From Synechocystis sp. PCC 6714 (lineage in GTDB: Bacteria > Cyanobacteriota > Cyanobacteriia > Cyanobacteriales > Microcystaceae): a stretch of 64,000 nucleotides of DNA. Both the position numbers and the translations under genes were made by a program. The DNA is taken from positions 248,001-312,000 of the forward strand of contig NZ_CP007542.1 of assembly GCF_000478825.2 (NCBI RefSeq). The letters run 5' to 3'. The notes beneath the pieces were generated by a model. That model ran no database searches. It was not told the DNA's origin and saw only the letters and a program-made list of their open reading frames with translations. Shown in pieces: positions 35,081 to 45,195 of this stretch (the first letter of the stretch is position 1; each line of letters starts with the position of its first letter).

Positions 35081-38000
35081 ATGAACAGTATCCTATCCCC
35101 CCTTAGTGTTACAGTCGGTGGTTCCCTCTGGTGGAACGGTTTCACCGCCGACCTGACCATTACCAATACCTCCAGTAGTGCCCTCAGCAATTGGACCTAT
35201 ACCTTCGACACGGCCCATAAAATTTCCGGTAATCCCTGGGGGGCTACCTTTACCAGCGTGGATTTAGGCAATGGCATTACCCGCTACACCCTCACCGGGG
35301 CCGGTTGGGCTTCAAGCATTCCCCCCGGCGGTTCTGTCACCATCGGCTTTAACGGCTCCCAAGGAACGGCGATCGGTAACAGTGGCTCTTTAACCTCTGC
35401 CCTACTATTCACTAACGCTGGGGGCAATACCGGGGGCACTGGGGGAGAACATCACCATCCCGATCCTGATCCAGTTGTCGATCCAGATCCTATAACGCCC
35501 ACGGATCCAGTGGTGGAACCTAATCCTGGCATCGGTAGGGTATTTGCCATTAATCCTGCGGCCGCCGATATTATCGGTTTTAATCCTGCGCTGGATAGAT
35601 TAGATTTTGGCGATGTGTCGGTCCATAACCTGATCGTCGGTAAAACGAGCACAGGGGAAGTGGCCATAATTAATCCCTGGGCCTGGACTCCTGAGTTTCA
35701 GATTATCCGGGGAGTTAGCTTTGATGATCTGACGGCGGCCAATTTTGGCATTGTGCAAAACGAGCATCTGCGCCAGGATGTTGGCGGGGTACTGAGTTGG
35801 GAATTAGGATTGGGGCCCAGAAATAGTAATACGGTTTATGTCCGTTCCCATGAGTATGGGGTGCAGGAAAGGATTGAAAATTTTAACCCCGCCACCATGA
35901 AGTTAAGCTTTCTCTACTACGGTACTAGGGAAAGACTGACCGTCAGCGATACGGCGGAAGGTTTATTGATTTCCACCCAACCCACGGGGCAAAGTTTATT
36001 GTTGGTGGGGGTGACCCGCAGCCAATTAATCCCGGCTAACTTGGAATTTCACCATGACCAGGTGGTGGAAGACCGATTGGAAGACGCTTTTGGGGTCACT
36101 GTCGCTCAAGTTACCATCGTCAGTCGTAATGGTTTAGCTACTCCCCAGGGGCCAGCGGGGCAAATTACCGATGGGCATCAGAGTCGGCCGGGTAACGGCT
36201 TAACCCTCATTGGTGGTGGGGAATTTAGCGGCGGGGCCGGGGGTCATGGCAGTGGCGATGATCACGGTCACCATGACCACGGTGGAGGTATGGGGGGAGG
36301 TACTACCGATCCTCCTGTTACCGATCCGGATCCAGTTACTCCACCCCCCACTGATCCCGTTTCTCCGACTAGTCCTTTTACCGTCACTGTAGGGGGCAAT
36401 CGTTGGTGGAATGGTTTTACGGCGGAATTAACTGTCACCAATATTTCCAATACACGCCTCAATAGTTGGAGTTTTACCTTCGATACGGTCCATAAAATTT
36501 CCGGTAGTCCCTGGGGAGCGACTGTTCAGGGTACAGACTTAAGTGGAGGCATTACCCGTTATGTGGTCACTGGCAGTGAATGGGCGGCGGCCATTGCCCC
36601 CGGGGATTTTGTCAAAGTTGGCTTTAATGGTACCCAAGGAACGGCGATCGCCAATGAGGGAGCATTAACTGCTGATCTGCTTTTCCTTGGTGGTGGTATT
36701 GTCGGCCAACCCGGTGCTGGTGGTAATACCGGGGGCACTCCCACTAATCCTAATCCCCCCACTGACCCGATTAACCCTGACCCCGATCCCGTTGATCCGC
36801 CGGCGATCACCAATGGGGACCACAATTACGGCGAAGCGTTACAAAAATCCTTCCTGTTTTACGAAGCAAACCGTTCTGGGAATTTGGATGAAGCCACTAA
36901 ACGGATTGACTGGCGGGGGGATTCCGGTTTGAGGGACGGCCGAGATGGCATCTATTTTGGTGGGCAAAACAGCGGTAATTTGCAAACAGGTCTAAGCCTG
37001 GATTTAACCGGCGGCTACCACGATGCGGGGGACCACGGCAAATTTGGCTTGCCCCTCGCTTCTACTTTGGCTACCCTGGCCTGGGGCGGCGTGGAATTCA
37101 GCAACGGTTATCAAACCAGTGGCCAAATGGATGATCTTCTCGCAACCATACGGTGGGGGACAGATTATTTGCTCAAAGCCCATGTCACTAACGCCAATGG
37201 GGAAACCGTATTTTTTGTCGCCCAGGTGGGTAATGCGTCGGCGGATCATTCCCTCTGGAGTGCCCCGGAAACTCAAACCATTGCTCGGCCCGCCATGGCG
37301 GTTACCCCCAACAAACCCGGCTCCGATGTAGCGGCGGGATCGGCGGCGGCCCTGGCAGCGGCCTCCATTCTCTTTCGGGAGGCGGGGGATTTTGCCTATG
37401 CCGATGAATTATTAGTTAATGCCCAATCCCTCTACCGTTTTGCGGACACCTACCGGGGTAAATATTCCGACTCCATTCCCGAAGTGCGGAACTATTACAA
37501 TTCCTGGAGTGGCTATGAAGATGAGTTGGCTTACGGGGCGGCATGGTTATCCCGGGCGGTCAACAGTGCGGGGGGCGACGGCTCTGCTTACCTCCAAAAA
37601 GCCCTAAATATTTACAACAGTGACATCGGCGGTCTGAGTCGGGGGTGGACCCACAATTGGGACGATGCCTCCTATGGTGTGGCCGTGATGTTAGCCCAAG
37701 ACACCGGCAACCAAGCCATTAAGCAGGATGTTACCCGTTGGCTAGATGCGTGGGTCAATGGCACCGATGGCGTGCAAATTACCGATGGTGGTTTGCGGTT
37801 TATTAGCCAATGGGGTTCTCTCCGCTATGCGGCCAATACGGCCATGTTGGCGGCGGTCTATTCAGACGGTCTAACCGATCCCACCGGTAAGTATGCCCAG
37901 TTAGCCCAGGATACGGTGGACTACATTTTGGGCAGTAATCCCCGCAATGCCAGTTATATGGTGGGCTATGGCAATGATTCTCCCCAACAACCCCACCATC

Positions 38001-38272
38001 GGGCCGCTTCTGGAGTCGGCTGGGACGGGTTCCGCAACGGTTTACCCAATGAGCATATTTTATTCGGTGCTTTGGTGGGGGGCCCTACTTCTGCCAATGA
38101 TTTTAGTTATAACGATCGCCGGGATGATTACGTTAGCAATGAAGTGGCGATCGACTACAACGCCGGTTTGACTGGGGCTTTGGCTTGGTCCGTGGAACAG
38201 TTTGGTGGTAATCCCCTCACAGCGGCCCAATTAAATGCCCTACCAGGAATCTCTGTCCCCCAAGGGAACTAG
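35081..38272 (+). CDS. modular GH9 endoglucanase with two CBM2 modules
   Basis: 1063 residues. In order: CBM2 (about 5-112, WWNGFTADLTITNTSS, FDTAHKISGNPWGA), an Asp-Pro/His linker, an unassigned beta domain (about 148-345) with two related sub-repeats (DIIGFNPALDRLDF, RIENFNPATMKLSF), a His/Gly/Asp linker, a second CBM2 (about 432-540), another Asp-Pro linker and a GH9 catalytic domain (about 575-1050). GH9 residues seen: GGYHDAGDHGKFGLP (DAGD catalytic base), HHRAASG, and NEVAIDYNAGLTGAL (acid Glu). It hydrolyses beta-1,4-glucan. No N-terminal signal peptide is present, which is strange for such an enzyme. Confidence 0.93.
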   Translation: MNSILSPLSVTVGGSLWWNGFTADLTITNTSSSALSNWTYTFDTAHKISGNPWGATFTSVDLGNGITRYTLTGAGWASSIPPGGSVTIGFNGSQGTAIGNSGSLTSALLFTNAGGNTGGTGGEHHHPDPDPVVDPDPITPTDPVVEPNPGIGRVFAINPAAADIIGFNPALDRLDFGDVSVHNLIVGKTSTGEVAIINPWAWTPEFQIIRGVSFDDLTAANFGIVQNEHLRQDVGGVLSWELGLGPRNSNTVYVRSHEYGVQERIENFNPATMKLSFLYYGTRERLTVSDTAEGLLISTQPTGQSLLLVGVTRSQLIPANLEFHHDQVVEDRLEDAFGVTVAQVTIVSRNGLATPQGPAGQITDGHQSRPGNGLTLIGGGEFSGGAGGHGSGDDHGHHDHGGGMGGGTTDPPVTDPDPVTPPPTDPVSPTSPFTVTVGGNRWWNGFTAELTVTNISNTRLNSWSFTFDTVHKISGSPWGATVQGTDLSGGITRYVVTGSEWAAAIAPGDFVKVGFNGTQGTAIANEGALTADLLFLGGGIVGQPGAGGNTGGTPTNPNPPTDPINPDPDPVDPPAITNGDHNYGEALQKSFLFYEANRSGNLDEATKRIDWRGDSGLRDGRDGIYFGGQNSGNLQTGLSLDLTGGYHDAGDHGKFGLPLASTLATLAWGGVEFSNGYQTSGQMDDLLATIRWGTDYLLKAHVTNANGETVFFVAQVGNASADHSLWSAPETQTIARPAMAVTPNKPGSDVAAGSAAALAAASILFREAGDFAYADELLVNAQSLYRFADTYRGKYSDSIPEVRNYYNSWSGYEDELAYGAAWLSRAVNSAGGDGSAYLQKALNIYNSDIGGLSRGWTHNWDDASYGVAVMLAQDTGNQAIKQDVTRWLDAWVNGTDGVQITDGGLRFISQWGSLRYAANTAMLAAVYSDGLTDPTGKYAQLAQDTVDYILGSNPRNASYMVGYGNDSPQQPHHRAASGVGWDGFRNGLPNEHILFGALVGGPTSANDFSYNDRRDDYVSNEVAIDYNAGLTGALAWSVEQFGGNPLTAAQLNALPGISVPQGN

Positions 38273-38288
38273 CAGACCGAGTTGGCAA

Positions 38289-39935
38289 TCATTTCAACCT
38301 TCCCGATCGCAGAATGCTAATTACCAACCAAAAGCCAATGACCGTAGCGGCGACAAAAAGGATATTGGCAATCAGGGTTAACTGCTGATCATTGCCGGTG
38401 GAAAGGATTGCCGCCCCCATAATTAAAGAACCCAAAACAACGCTAAAAGAGAGACGGTTGGCGGATTTATCAATGGTGCGACGTAGGGGCTCTAACCCTT
38501 CGATGCGGACATTCCATTGCAGGGTTTCCGTGGTCAGGCGATCGAGCAAAACGTCCATCTGCCTGGGGGTTTTGAGGGACACAGCTTTAAGATCTAACAC
38601 TGTTCTTAATGCTGTTTGTAAGGGGTTAGTGCCAAACAGTTGTCGACGGAAAAGATCGGTAATGAGGGGATTAATCTCGGTGAATAAATTTAACTCCGGA
38701 TTAAATTGCCTTCCTGCTCCTTCTAAGTTAGCTAAACATTTGGCATACAGCCCTAAACAGGCCGGTACTTTGAGTTTATTAACCCTAGCAATGCGGAGAA
38801 ATTCATAGACTACTTCACTAAAGTTGAATTCCGACAAACTCAAGTCGTAATATTTCCGCAACATCCGCTCATAATCCACTTCCAACCGTTGCATATTAAT
38901 ATGGCCCACCGATTCCGACAGTTCCACGGTTAATTGGGCACAACGTTTGGCATCTAAATCGACGATCGCCAACAGCATTTCCGTTAACAATTGCCGGGTG
39001 CGGGGGTCAAGACGGCCCACCATGCCACAATCAATCAGAGCTAAACGGCCATCTGCTAAGTAAAAAATGTTGCCGGGGTGGGGATCGGCGTGGAAAAAAC
39101 CGTCCAGGTAAAGTTGCTGAAAAAAGGCCCGGAATAAAAGGGTGGTAATCTCTTTTTTTCGTTCGGTAATATCTTTGCCATTGGCAGGCTGACTCAAATC
39201 AGCGGCCAAAATTGGCACCCCATCGAGCCATTCCAACACGAGAAATTTTTGGTTAGTTAACTCCCAATAAACCTTCGGAATTACTAATTGATTGGGATCA
39301 AACCAGGTGGTTTTAGCCAGATTTTTCCGCAAAATATCGGTGTATGCCGCTTCAGTGTCGAAATTTAATTCTGCTTTAACGGTTTGGGTAAATTCATCGG
39401 CAAGTTTAACAATGTCGTAATTCTGACCAAATTCCGTCAGGGCCAATAATTCGGCCACATCTTTGATTAGCAAACTATCCTGCTCCACAATCACATCAAT
39501 GCCGGGCCGCTTAACTTTAATGGCAACGGTTTCTCCGCTTTGCAAAACTGCTCGATGGATTTGACCAATGGAACCAGCGGCAATGGGAGCCGGTTGAATT
39601 TCTTGAAACGTTTCCCCCAGAGGTTGGGGAAATTCCCTTTGCAACAAATCTTCGATCGCCGACCAGGGCAGGGGAGGCACATTGGATTGAAGGGCGGTGA
39701 GGGCGTTGATGTAGCGGGGGGGTAAAAGATCCGGGCGGGTACTGAGCAATTGCCCCAGCTTGATATAAAACGGCCCCAACTCGACGAGGATTTTAGTGAG
39801 AACTTCCGGTGTCGGAATTTGTGGTTCTCCTACTTTCCCCAGGGTTAAGAGGCCGTTCATGTAGTCCCAGCCATTGCTGAGTAGAATTTTGATGATCTCG
39901 CCACGGCGATCGCCGGCTTGAGGTAGGGCAAACAT
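38289..39935 (-). CDS. ABC1/AarF (UbiB) family atypical kinase
   Basis: 548 residues. Family signatures: the KxGQ motif in YIKLGQLLSTRPDLLP, the Ala-rich loop AAGSIGQIHRA in place of the glycine-rich loop, VAIKVKRPG with the ATP Lys, GFFHADPHPGNIF (catalytic) and LIDCGMVG (DFG-like). Two membrane helices at the C-terminus (about 495-545). In bacteria these act in quinone synthesis; in plastids in prenyl-lipid metabolism. Cyanobacteria have several paralogs and I cannot say which process this one serves. Confidence 0.9.
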   Translation of the reverse strand: MFALPQAGDRRGEIIKILLSNGWDYMNGLLTLGKVGEPQIPTPEVLTKILVELGPFYIKLGQLLSTRPDLLPPRYINALTALQSNVPPLPWSAIEDLLQREFPQPLGETFQEIQPAPIAAGSIGQIHRAVLQSGETVAIKVKRPGIDVIVEQDSLLIKDVAELLALTEFGQNYDIVKLADEFTQTVKAELNFDTEAAYTDILRKNLAKTTWFDPNQLVIPKVYWELTNQKFLVLEWLDGVPILAADLSQPANGKDITERKKEITTLLFRAFFQQLYLDGFFHADPHPGNIFYLADGRLALIDCGMVGRLDPRTRQLLTEMLLAIVDLDAKRCAQLTVELSESVGHINMQRLEVDYERMLRKYYDLSLSEFNFSEVVYEFLRIARVNKLKVPACLGLYAKCLANLEGAGRQFNPELNLFTEINPLITDLFRRQLFGTNPLQTALRTVLDLKAVSLKTPRQMDVLLDRLTTETLQWNVRIEGLEPLRRTIDKSANRLSFSVVLGSLIMGAAILSTGNDQQLTLIANILFVAATVIGFWLVISILRSGRLK

Positions 39936-39955
39936 TAAGATCCACTAAAAGTTGG

Positions 39956-40462
39956 TCAATGGCGCACTGCTCCCTGGTAAGACCAGCGTAGGAGAGTTAG
40001 TCCCAGCGCCAATTTAACCAATTCTAGCCCCCAATAGAGCCAGTGGAGGGGCATCATGGTCGCAGGCATTTCCCCGGTGCTGGTAAAACTCGCCATATCA
40101 AAGCCCAAATCGGTGATGGCTGGAGTCAGAATATAGGTGTAAGCAATGGCGATCGCCAACAGAATAATGGCTAAAATTCGACTAAATCGTTGTCCTGGAG
40201 GGGAGAAAAATCCCTGTTGATGAAGTAAAAAGCAACCGGACACCACTAGGCCCGCAAATAATAGTTCTAAGTGGTTAAAAATGGAAAATAGCAAATGTCC
40301 AGCACTGATAAAGCCCGGTTCGGCCATCATACCAGCGGCCGAAAGACTAGGGACTACCAGTAAATCCACCACTAAGCTGCCGGTGAGCCACATGGCCAAA
40401 CTGCCCATAACCAGCAGGGGCCAATCCACCATGGGGATAGTTAATTTAGCGGTACGGTTCAT
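39956..40462 (-). CDS. four-helix conserved membrane protein (DUF4149-like)
   Basis: 168 residues with four hydrophobic segments: about 13-35, 55-80, 92-112 and 142-160. Features such as LVVDLLVVPSL, SIFNHLELLFAGLVVSG and LHWLYWGLELVKL fit the small integral membrane family DUF4149. No catalytic motif. It sits 20 bases upstream of the ABC1 kinase gene in transcription order and may be co-transcribed. The function is unknown. Confidence 0.7.
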   Translation of the reverse strand: MNRTAKLTIPMVDWPLLVMGSLAMWLTGSLVVDLLVVPSLSAAGMMAEPGFISAGHLLFSIFNHLELLFAGLVVSGCFLLHQQGFFSPPGQRFSRILAIILLAIAIAYTYILTPAITDLGFDMASFTSTGEMPATMMPLHWLYWGLELVKLALGLTLLRWSYQGAVRH

Positions 40463-40681
40463 AAATCACCTCACTCTGTTTTCAGAGCTAAATTTGAATC
40501 GAATTAATGCAATCAGGTAAAACTAAAATAATTAGGCAAAAATTGCCCGAAAAATAATTGCTGATATCTTCATTATTGGCAGGCTATTCAGCCTCTAGGA
40601 AATAATTGAGATGGATCTTTACAGAATCGGAGTGAATGGCCACTTTTTGTAATTTTTGTTTACGTTAGCTGGGCCAAAGGT

Positions 40682-41491
40682 TCACCGTTGGATTGTCCAA
40701 TAACTAGCCAATAATTCATACTCCAGACTCTGGGCGGAAGCAAAATTTAACCATGGTTGCCCTTCCTCCCCCACCTGCTTGATGGGAACAACCTCTACTC
40801 CGCTGTTGCTGTAGGCTAAACCCTGAAAAGTTTTTACTAAACTCTTTGACCAACGATCGCCGTGGATGGTCAAACCCTTCTCCTCCAACCATGTCCTTAA
40901 ATGCTGGAGGGTAATGCCCGGTAATTGTTGTCCTGTTAAAGGGGGCGTAAAAAATTCTCCATCCCGCCAGCCCCAGAGGTTACCTGTGGCCGTTTCCAAC
41001 CAATGGCCGTTAATATCGGTCAAAATCGCTTCCTGGGCGCTATTTTCCTGGGCAATACGTTGGGCCAACCAAGGGGCCAAATAATTCCCTGTTTTCAATT
41101 CTGCTAGGGAGCGTTGGTAACGACCAGGGGGCATCAGCCAAGCATTAATACCTAATTGTTGTCTTTGTTGCAAATCCTCAGCCAATTCCCGCCCCGTAAT
41201 TAACACCTGACCCGAAGGAAAACAGGTAATGCGTAAAACTGGGCTTTTTCTGCCCAACTCCCTAGCTGCTGACTCGACTTGTTGCCAATGCGGTGTTGGC
41301 CAATGGAGAGATTGCAAACTTTGCCGGAGGCGATCGCCATGGTCGGCCCAGTGGGTGAGGGGATGGTCAAGGCACTGTTGGTAAACCCGCAAAGTGGTAA
41401 ACACCGTGGCTCCATACAGTAACCCCGGCTCATTAATCGGTAATTGGATTATCTCCTGCTCAAACCATTGCCCGTCCCACCAGTACACCAT
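40682..41491 (-). CDS. class IV aminotransferase / aminodeoxychorismate lyase-like
   Basis: 269 residues. It has the class IV PLP layout: NEPGLLYGATVFTTLRVYQ near 20, the probable PLP Lys in LAELKTGNYLAPWLA near 135, and HWLETATGNLWGWRDGEFF. It could make 4-aminobenzoate for folate (PabC) or act on branched-chain or D-amino acids; the size fits PabC or a stand-alone class IV member. The start codon overlaps the fabG stop (TAATG), so the two are translationally coupled, although a pathway link is not obvious. Confidence 0.8.
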   Translation of the reverse strand: MVYWWDGQWFEQEIIQLPINEPGLLYGATVFTTLRVYQQCLDHPLTHWADHGDRLRQSLQSLHWPTPHWQQVESAARELGRKSPVLRITCFPSGQVLITGRELAEDLQQRQQLGINAWLMPPGRYQRSLAELKTGNYLAPWLAQRIAQENSAQEAILTDINGHWLETATGNLWGWRDGEFFTPPLTGQQLPGITLQHLRTWLEEKGLTIHGDRWSKSLVKTFQGLAYSNSGVEVVPIKQVGEEGQPWLNFASAQSLEYELLASYWTIQR

Positions 41492-42234
41492 TAGAACATC
41501 ACCATCCCGCCGTCTACATTGAAGGTTTGCCCAGTAATATAAGCCGCCGCCGGGTCCGTAGCCAAAAAGCGAATGGTACCAGCCACCTCCTCCGGTTGGC
41601 CGTAGCGAGCCAAGGGAATAAATTGCAGAATTGGCTCTGCATTCAGGTTTTCGGTCATATCTGTGGCGATAAAGCCCGGGGCTACAGCATTGACAGTTAC
41701 CCCCCGACTGGCCAATTCCTTGGCAACGGTTTTAGTAAAACCAATTACCCCCGCCTTAGCGGCGCTGTAGTTAGCCTGCCCTGGATTACCCATCATCCCT
41801 GCCACAGAAGTGATGTTGATAATGCGGCCACTTTTTTGTTTGAGCATTAACTTGGATACCGCTTTAGTGCAGAGGAAGACCCCCGTTAAATTCAGGTCAA
41901 TGACCGCCTGCCAATCTTCCAGCTTCATCCGTAACAGGAGGGTATCCCTGGTAATCCCCGCATTGTTTATCAACACATCAATGCGGCCAAATTTGTCCAG
42001 GGTGGCTTTCACCAGTTGATCCACTTCATCACTGTTAGCCACATTGGCCTGCACGGCGATCGCCTCTCCCCCCTTATCAACAATTTCCGCCACCACAGCA
42101 TCGGCGGCCGTACTGGATTGGGCATAATTTACCACCACTTTCATCCCCGTGGCGGCCAGGGCCAAAGCCGTCGCTTTACCAATGCCCCGGGAAGCTCCCG
42201 TTACCAATGCCACCTGTTCCGTCAATGCCGTCAT
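41491..42234 (-). CDS. fabG: 3-oxoacyl-[acyl-carrier-protein] reductase
   Basis: 247 residues, the usual FabG length. The NADP-binding motif [11 protein letters not shown] is at 12, NNAGITRD near 90, and the catalytic Ser-Tyr-Lys as [22 protein letters not shown]. It ends with [14 protein letters not shown]. It performs the first reduction of fatty-acid elongation (FASII). The TAATG overlap couples it to the class IV aminotransferase gene. Upstream, 237 bases separate it from the divergent tatC. Confidence 0.96.
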   Translation of the reverse strand: MTALTEQVALVTGASRGIGKATALALAATGMKVVVNYAQSSTAADAVVAEIVDKGGEAIAVQANVANSDEVDQLVKATLDKFGRIDVLINNAGITRDTLLLRMKLEDWQAVIDLNLTGVFLCTKAVSKLMLKQKSGRIINITSVAGMMGNPGQANYSAAKAGVIGFTKTVAKELASRGVTVNAVAPGFIATDMTENLNAEPILQFIPLARYGQPEEVAGTIRFLATDPAAAYITGQTFNVDGGMVMF

Positions 42235-42471
42235 AAATTGTTCTCCTATGGGACATAATCAAAAGCCCATTAGAGCCTATTTCTCAAGAAAAAGTAAAGA
42301 AAACACAATGGAGCAATTATGGTAGGACACAAGACCGAAGAGGGCAAGAAACCTCGGATCAAAAGTGGGGAGAGCATCAACAGCCGAGTCTCCGAATCAA
42401 CTCCCATTCCTCGCAATCAGTGCCGGGAGAATGTCAGAATAGGGGCAACTTGTTTTCCATGACCTGAAACC

Positions 42472-43236
42472 ATGTCGACCCAGCTAGACAACATTGCCCC
42501 TCCGGAAGCTTCCCCTGATTATTTGGACGAAGTACCCAATGACATGGAAATGTCTTTGTTCGATCACCTTGACGAACTGAGAACCCGCATTTTTTTGTCT
42601 TTGGGGGCAGTATTAATTGGGGTGGTGGCATGCTTCATCTTTGTTAAACCCCTAGTGCAATGGCTCCAGGTGCCAGCAGGTACAGTCAAGTTTCTGCAAC
42701 TCTCCCCAGGGGAATTCTTTTTCGTCTCCGTCAAAGTAGCAGGCTACAGCGGTATTTTAGTGGTAAGTCCCTTCATTCTTTACCAAATTATCCAATTTGT
42801 TCTGCCTGGTTTAACCCGTCGGGAGCGGCGACTTTTAGGCCCTGTGGTGCTGGGGTCGAGTGTGCTTTTTTTCACCGGATTAGGCTTTGCCTACTATGCC
42901 CTCATCCCCGCCGCCCTTAAGTTTTTTGTCAGCTATGGGGCAGATGTGGTCGAACAACTGTGGTCCATAGATAAATATTTCGAGTTTGTGCTCCTACTAA
43001 TGTTCAGCACGGGGCTAGCTTTTCAAATTCCCATTATTCAAATCGTTCTCGGTTTTTTAGGCATTGTCTCCTCTGAGCAGATGTTTAAGGGATGGCGGTT
43101 TGTCATTTTGGGGGCGATGGTGCTGGGGGCAGTTCTTACTCCTTCCACTGATCCCCTGACCCAATCTCTGTTAGCGGGAGCAGTTCTAGGGCTTTACTTT
43201 GGCGGCATCGGTTGCGTCCGCTTACTGGGTAAATAG
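42472..43236 (+). CDS. tatC: Sec-independent protein translocase TatC
   Basis: 254 residues with six membrane helices. Signature [19 protein letters not shown] near 24 and [20 protein letters not shown], which carries the TatC family Glu. TatC recognises twin-arginine signal peptides and, with TatA/B, moves folded proteins across the thylakoid and plasma membranes. It is followed 54 bases later by a LON-domain gene in the same direction. Confidence 0.95.
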   Translation: MSTQLDNIAPPEASPDYLDEVPNDMEMSLFDHLDELRTRIFLSLGAVLIGVVACFIFVKPLVQWLQVPAGTVKFLQLSPGEFFFVSVKVAGYSGILVVSPFILYQIIQFVLPGLTRRERRLLGPVVLGSSVLFFTGLGFAYYALIPAALKFFVSYGADVVEQLWSIDKYFEFVLLLMFSTGLAFQIPIIQIVLGFLGIVSSEQMFKGWRFVILGAMVLGAVLTPSTDPLTQSLLAGAVLGLYFGGIGCVRLLGK

Positions 43237-43289
43237 CTCCCAATCCTTTATGATTTGAAGTACGTTGCTTAACATTACGAAATATTAAG

Positions 43290-43934
43290 ATGACATCCTC
43301 CGTTGCGATTAGGGAACTTCCTATTTTTCCACTGCCTGAAGTTGTGCTCTTTCCTGGGCGACCTTTGCCCCTGCACATCTTTGAGTACCGCTATCGGATG
43401 ATGATGAATACCATCTTGGAAGATGACCGCCGTTTTGGGGTGTTGATGATCGATCCCAGTACCGGGGAAATTTCCGACGTGGGTTGCTGTGCGGAAGTGT
43501 TGCGCTACCAACGGTTACCGGATGACCGCATGAAGGTTTTAACCCTAGGGCAACAAAGGTTTCGGGTGCTGGAATATGTGCGGGAAAAACCGTATCGGGT
43601 CGGTTTAGTGGAATGGATTGACGATAAGTATACAGGGCAAGACCTCCATGGTTTGGCCAAGGAAGTCGATCGCCTGTTGCATGACGTGGTTAATCTATCA
43701 GCTAAGTTGACGGATCAAAACTTGGAATTGCCCGATGATTTGCCCGTGCTACCGGTGGAACTATCCTATTGGGTAGCAGGCAATCTCTATGGTGTGGCTA
43801 GTGAGCAACAGAGCTTGCTGGAATTACAGGATACCGCTGAACGATTGCAACGGGAAGCAGAAATTCTCATGTCCACCCGTAATCATCTCGCTGCCCGTAC
43901 AGCCCTCAAGGATGTTTTGGGCACAGAAAGTTGA
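43290..43934 (+). CDS. LON N-terminal substrate-binding domain protein
   Basis: 214 residues: RELPIFPLPEVVLFPGRPLP then HIFEYRYRMMMNTILEDDRRFGV, the classic LON-SB start. The AAA+ and peptidase parts of Lon are absent. It ends in a helical segment (LLELQDTAERLQREAEI). These stand-alone proteins are widespread in cyanobacteria and may bind unfolded substrates or act as adaptor. The family is well known; the function is not settled. Confidence 0.88.
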   Translation: MTSSVAIRELPIFPLPEVVLFPGRPLPLHIFEYRYRMMMNTILEDDRRFGVLMIDPSTGEISDVGCCAEVLRYQRLPDDRMKVLTLGQQRFRVLEYVREKPYRVGLVEWIDDKYTGQDLHGLAKEVDRLLHDVVNLSAKLTDQNLELPDDLPVLPVELSYWVAGNLYGVASEQQSLLELQDTAERLQREAEILMSTRNHLAARTALKDVLGTES

Positions 43935-44235
43935 ACCATCCTAGGAATTTGGACATTGATTTTTTTATGTCAGAAAATTTAATGACAAATCCGTTTTTGA
44001 TGGCATCATCAAGGGGACATTGAGGACAATGTATAGACATCTTTGTAAAAGTTCATTAGCCAATATTTTCTATAATTTCATATCACTATCTAATTGAAAC
44101 CCTCAAATAACTAACCCCGACTTGGGCATGGGTGGCTTCAGACGGGGTTGATAAGAACAGGCAAGAGTTAAACAAAAGCGTTTTGGCTTTGGAAAAGCTG
44201 AGAATTAGATTAAACAAAAGATCGGCAAAAACTAA
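43935..44235. other. non-coding gap
   Basis: AT-rich sequence with no gene. It holds an AACCCCG/CGGGGTT hairpin (44115-44149) that may end one of the flanking convergent genes, although no T tract follows on either strand. Confidence 0.5.
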
Positions 44236-44580
44236 TCACTGAATGAGACTGCAGGTTAATGGGCAGGATGCAAACATGGGTTTATGAATTAAATTAGTCT
44301 CCCCATGGAGCCAACTCAGCCAACGTACTTCTTGGGGATGAATCCCTTTGAGGGTTAGGGTTGCGGCCCCGGACAGCACCAACAAAATAGTCCCCCCCAG
44401 CAGACTACTAGCCACTAGTAGAACGGCACTCATGGGCAAAACTGACTGTAACACCACCGTTGCCAAAACCCCCACAGTGGCAACTACAAAGACCAGCGGG
44501 AAACCAACTACCAATAGGCAAACTAACAAGGTGAAAGTCCACACGGAAAAACTCTTCATTAGGACGAGCATATAGCTCAT
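44236..44580 (-). CDS. small hydrophobic membrane protein
   Basis: About 114 residues from ATG 44580, chosen because AAGGAG stands nine bases upstream; the frame is open to 44757. Two or three membrane segments (SVWTFTLLVCLLVVGFPLVF, VLATVVLQSVLPMSAVLLV) are followed by a short polar tail with HPQEVRWLSWLHGETN and two cysteines. I recognise no family. It stands alone. Confidence 0.5.
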   Translation of the reverse strand: MSYMLVLMKSFSVWTFTLLVCLLVVGFPLVFVVATVGVLATVVLQSVLPMSAVLLVASSLLGGTILLVLSGAATLTLKGIHPQEVRWLSWLHGETNLIHKPMFASCPLTCSLIQ

Positions 44581-45195
44581 TCCTACTCCTTCCCTTGACG
44601 AAAGCTCCATAACTATTAACTCCAACAACAACAATCGGGTGAGGCAGACCCTAACCAGCGGTGCCCAAATCCAAGGCTCCTCCTGAGGGGGCTGTTGAGT
44701 CCAGTATAGGCAATCGTCCAGAGAAACTGAGATTTCTTTATAATTATTTACATTCAATCGTTGATATTTAGCGATTATTTTTACAGGCGATCGCCGGCTG
44801 TTGAACTGTAAATATCTGTCTTAACTGCTTTTATCTAGGTTTAAGGGCTGATTCCATAGTGAATTTCCCATTTAACTCTGATCCCCAAATTTCTGTTTTT
44901 GGTAGAGCAAAGCAAATGGAAAAGCTGATTAATAGCAGACTCAGTTAATTTTACATTTGTTAATAATTTGTCCCTTGAATCTCATTAACGACCCAGGGGC
45001 AAACTTGGGAAACGAATGCGTCGTTTTGTTAAACAACTGACGAAAAATAGAAAAAAGTCTTTAACCTATTAGGTAATATCCCCATTGAATTTGACCGGTT
45101 ATATTCGTTGCTGCAGGCTGTATTCTCTCTATCTGCATCAAAGGTTTACCGGGGGTTAGCTGTGCCACAAGTGCAAAATCCGGTGAAAAAATCCC
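44581..45195. other. intergenic region upstream of pilT2
   Basis: 615 bases between divergent genes. I see AT-rich promoter-like sequence and one HIP1 site (near 44790) but no gene, no RNA fold I can name and no clear operator. Confidence 0.5.

Noticed and set aside
44581-44757. N-terminal extension of the small membrane protein at 44236-44580
   Set aside because: Open but polar and without motif, whereas a strong AAGGAG precedes the internal ATG at 44580.
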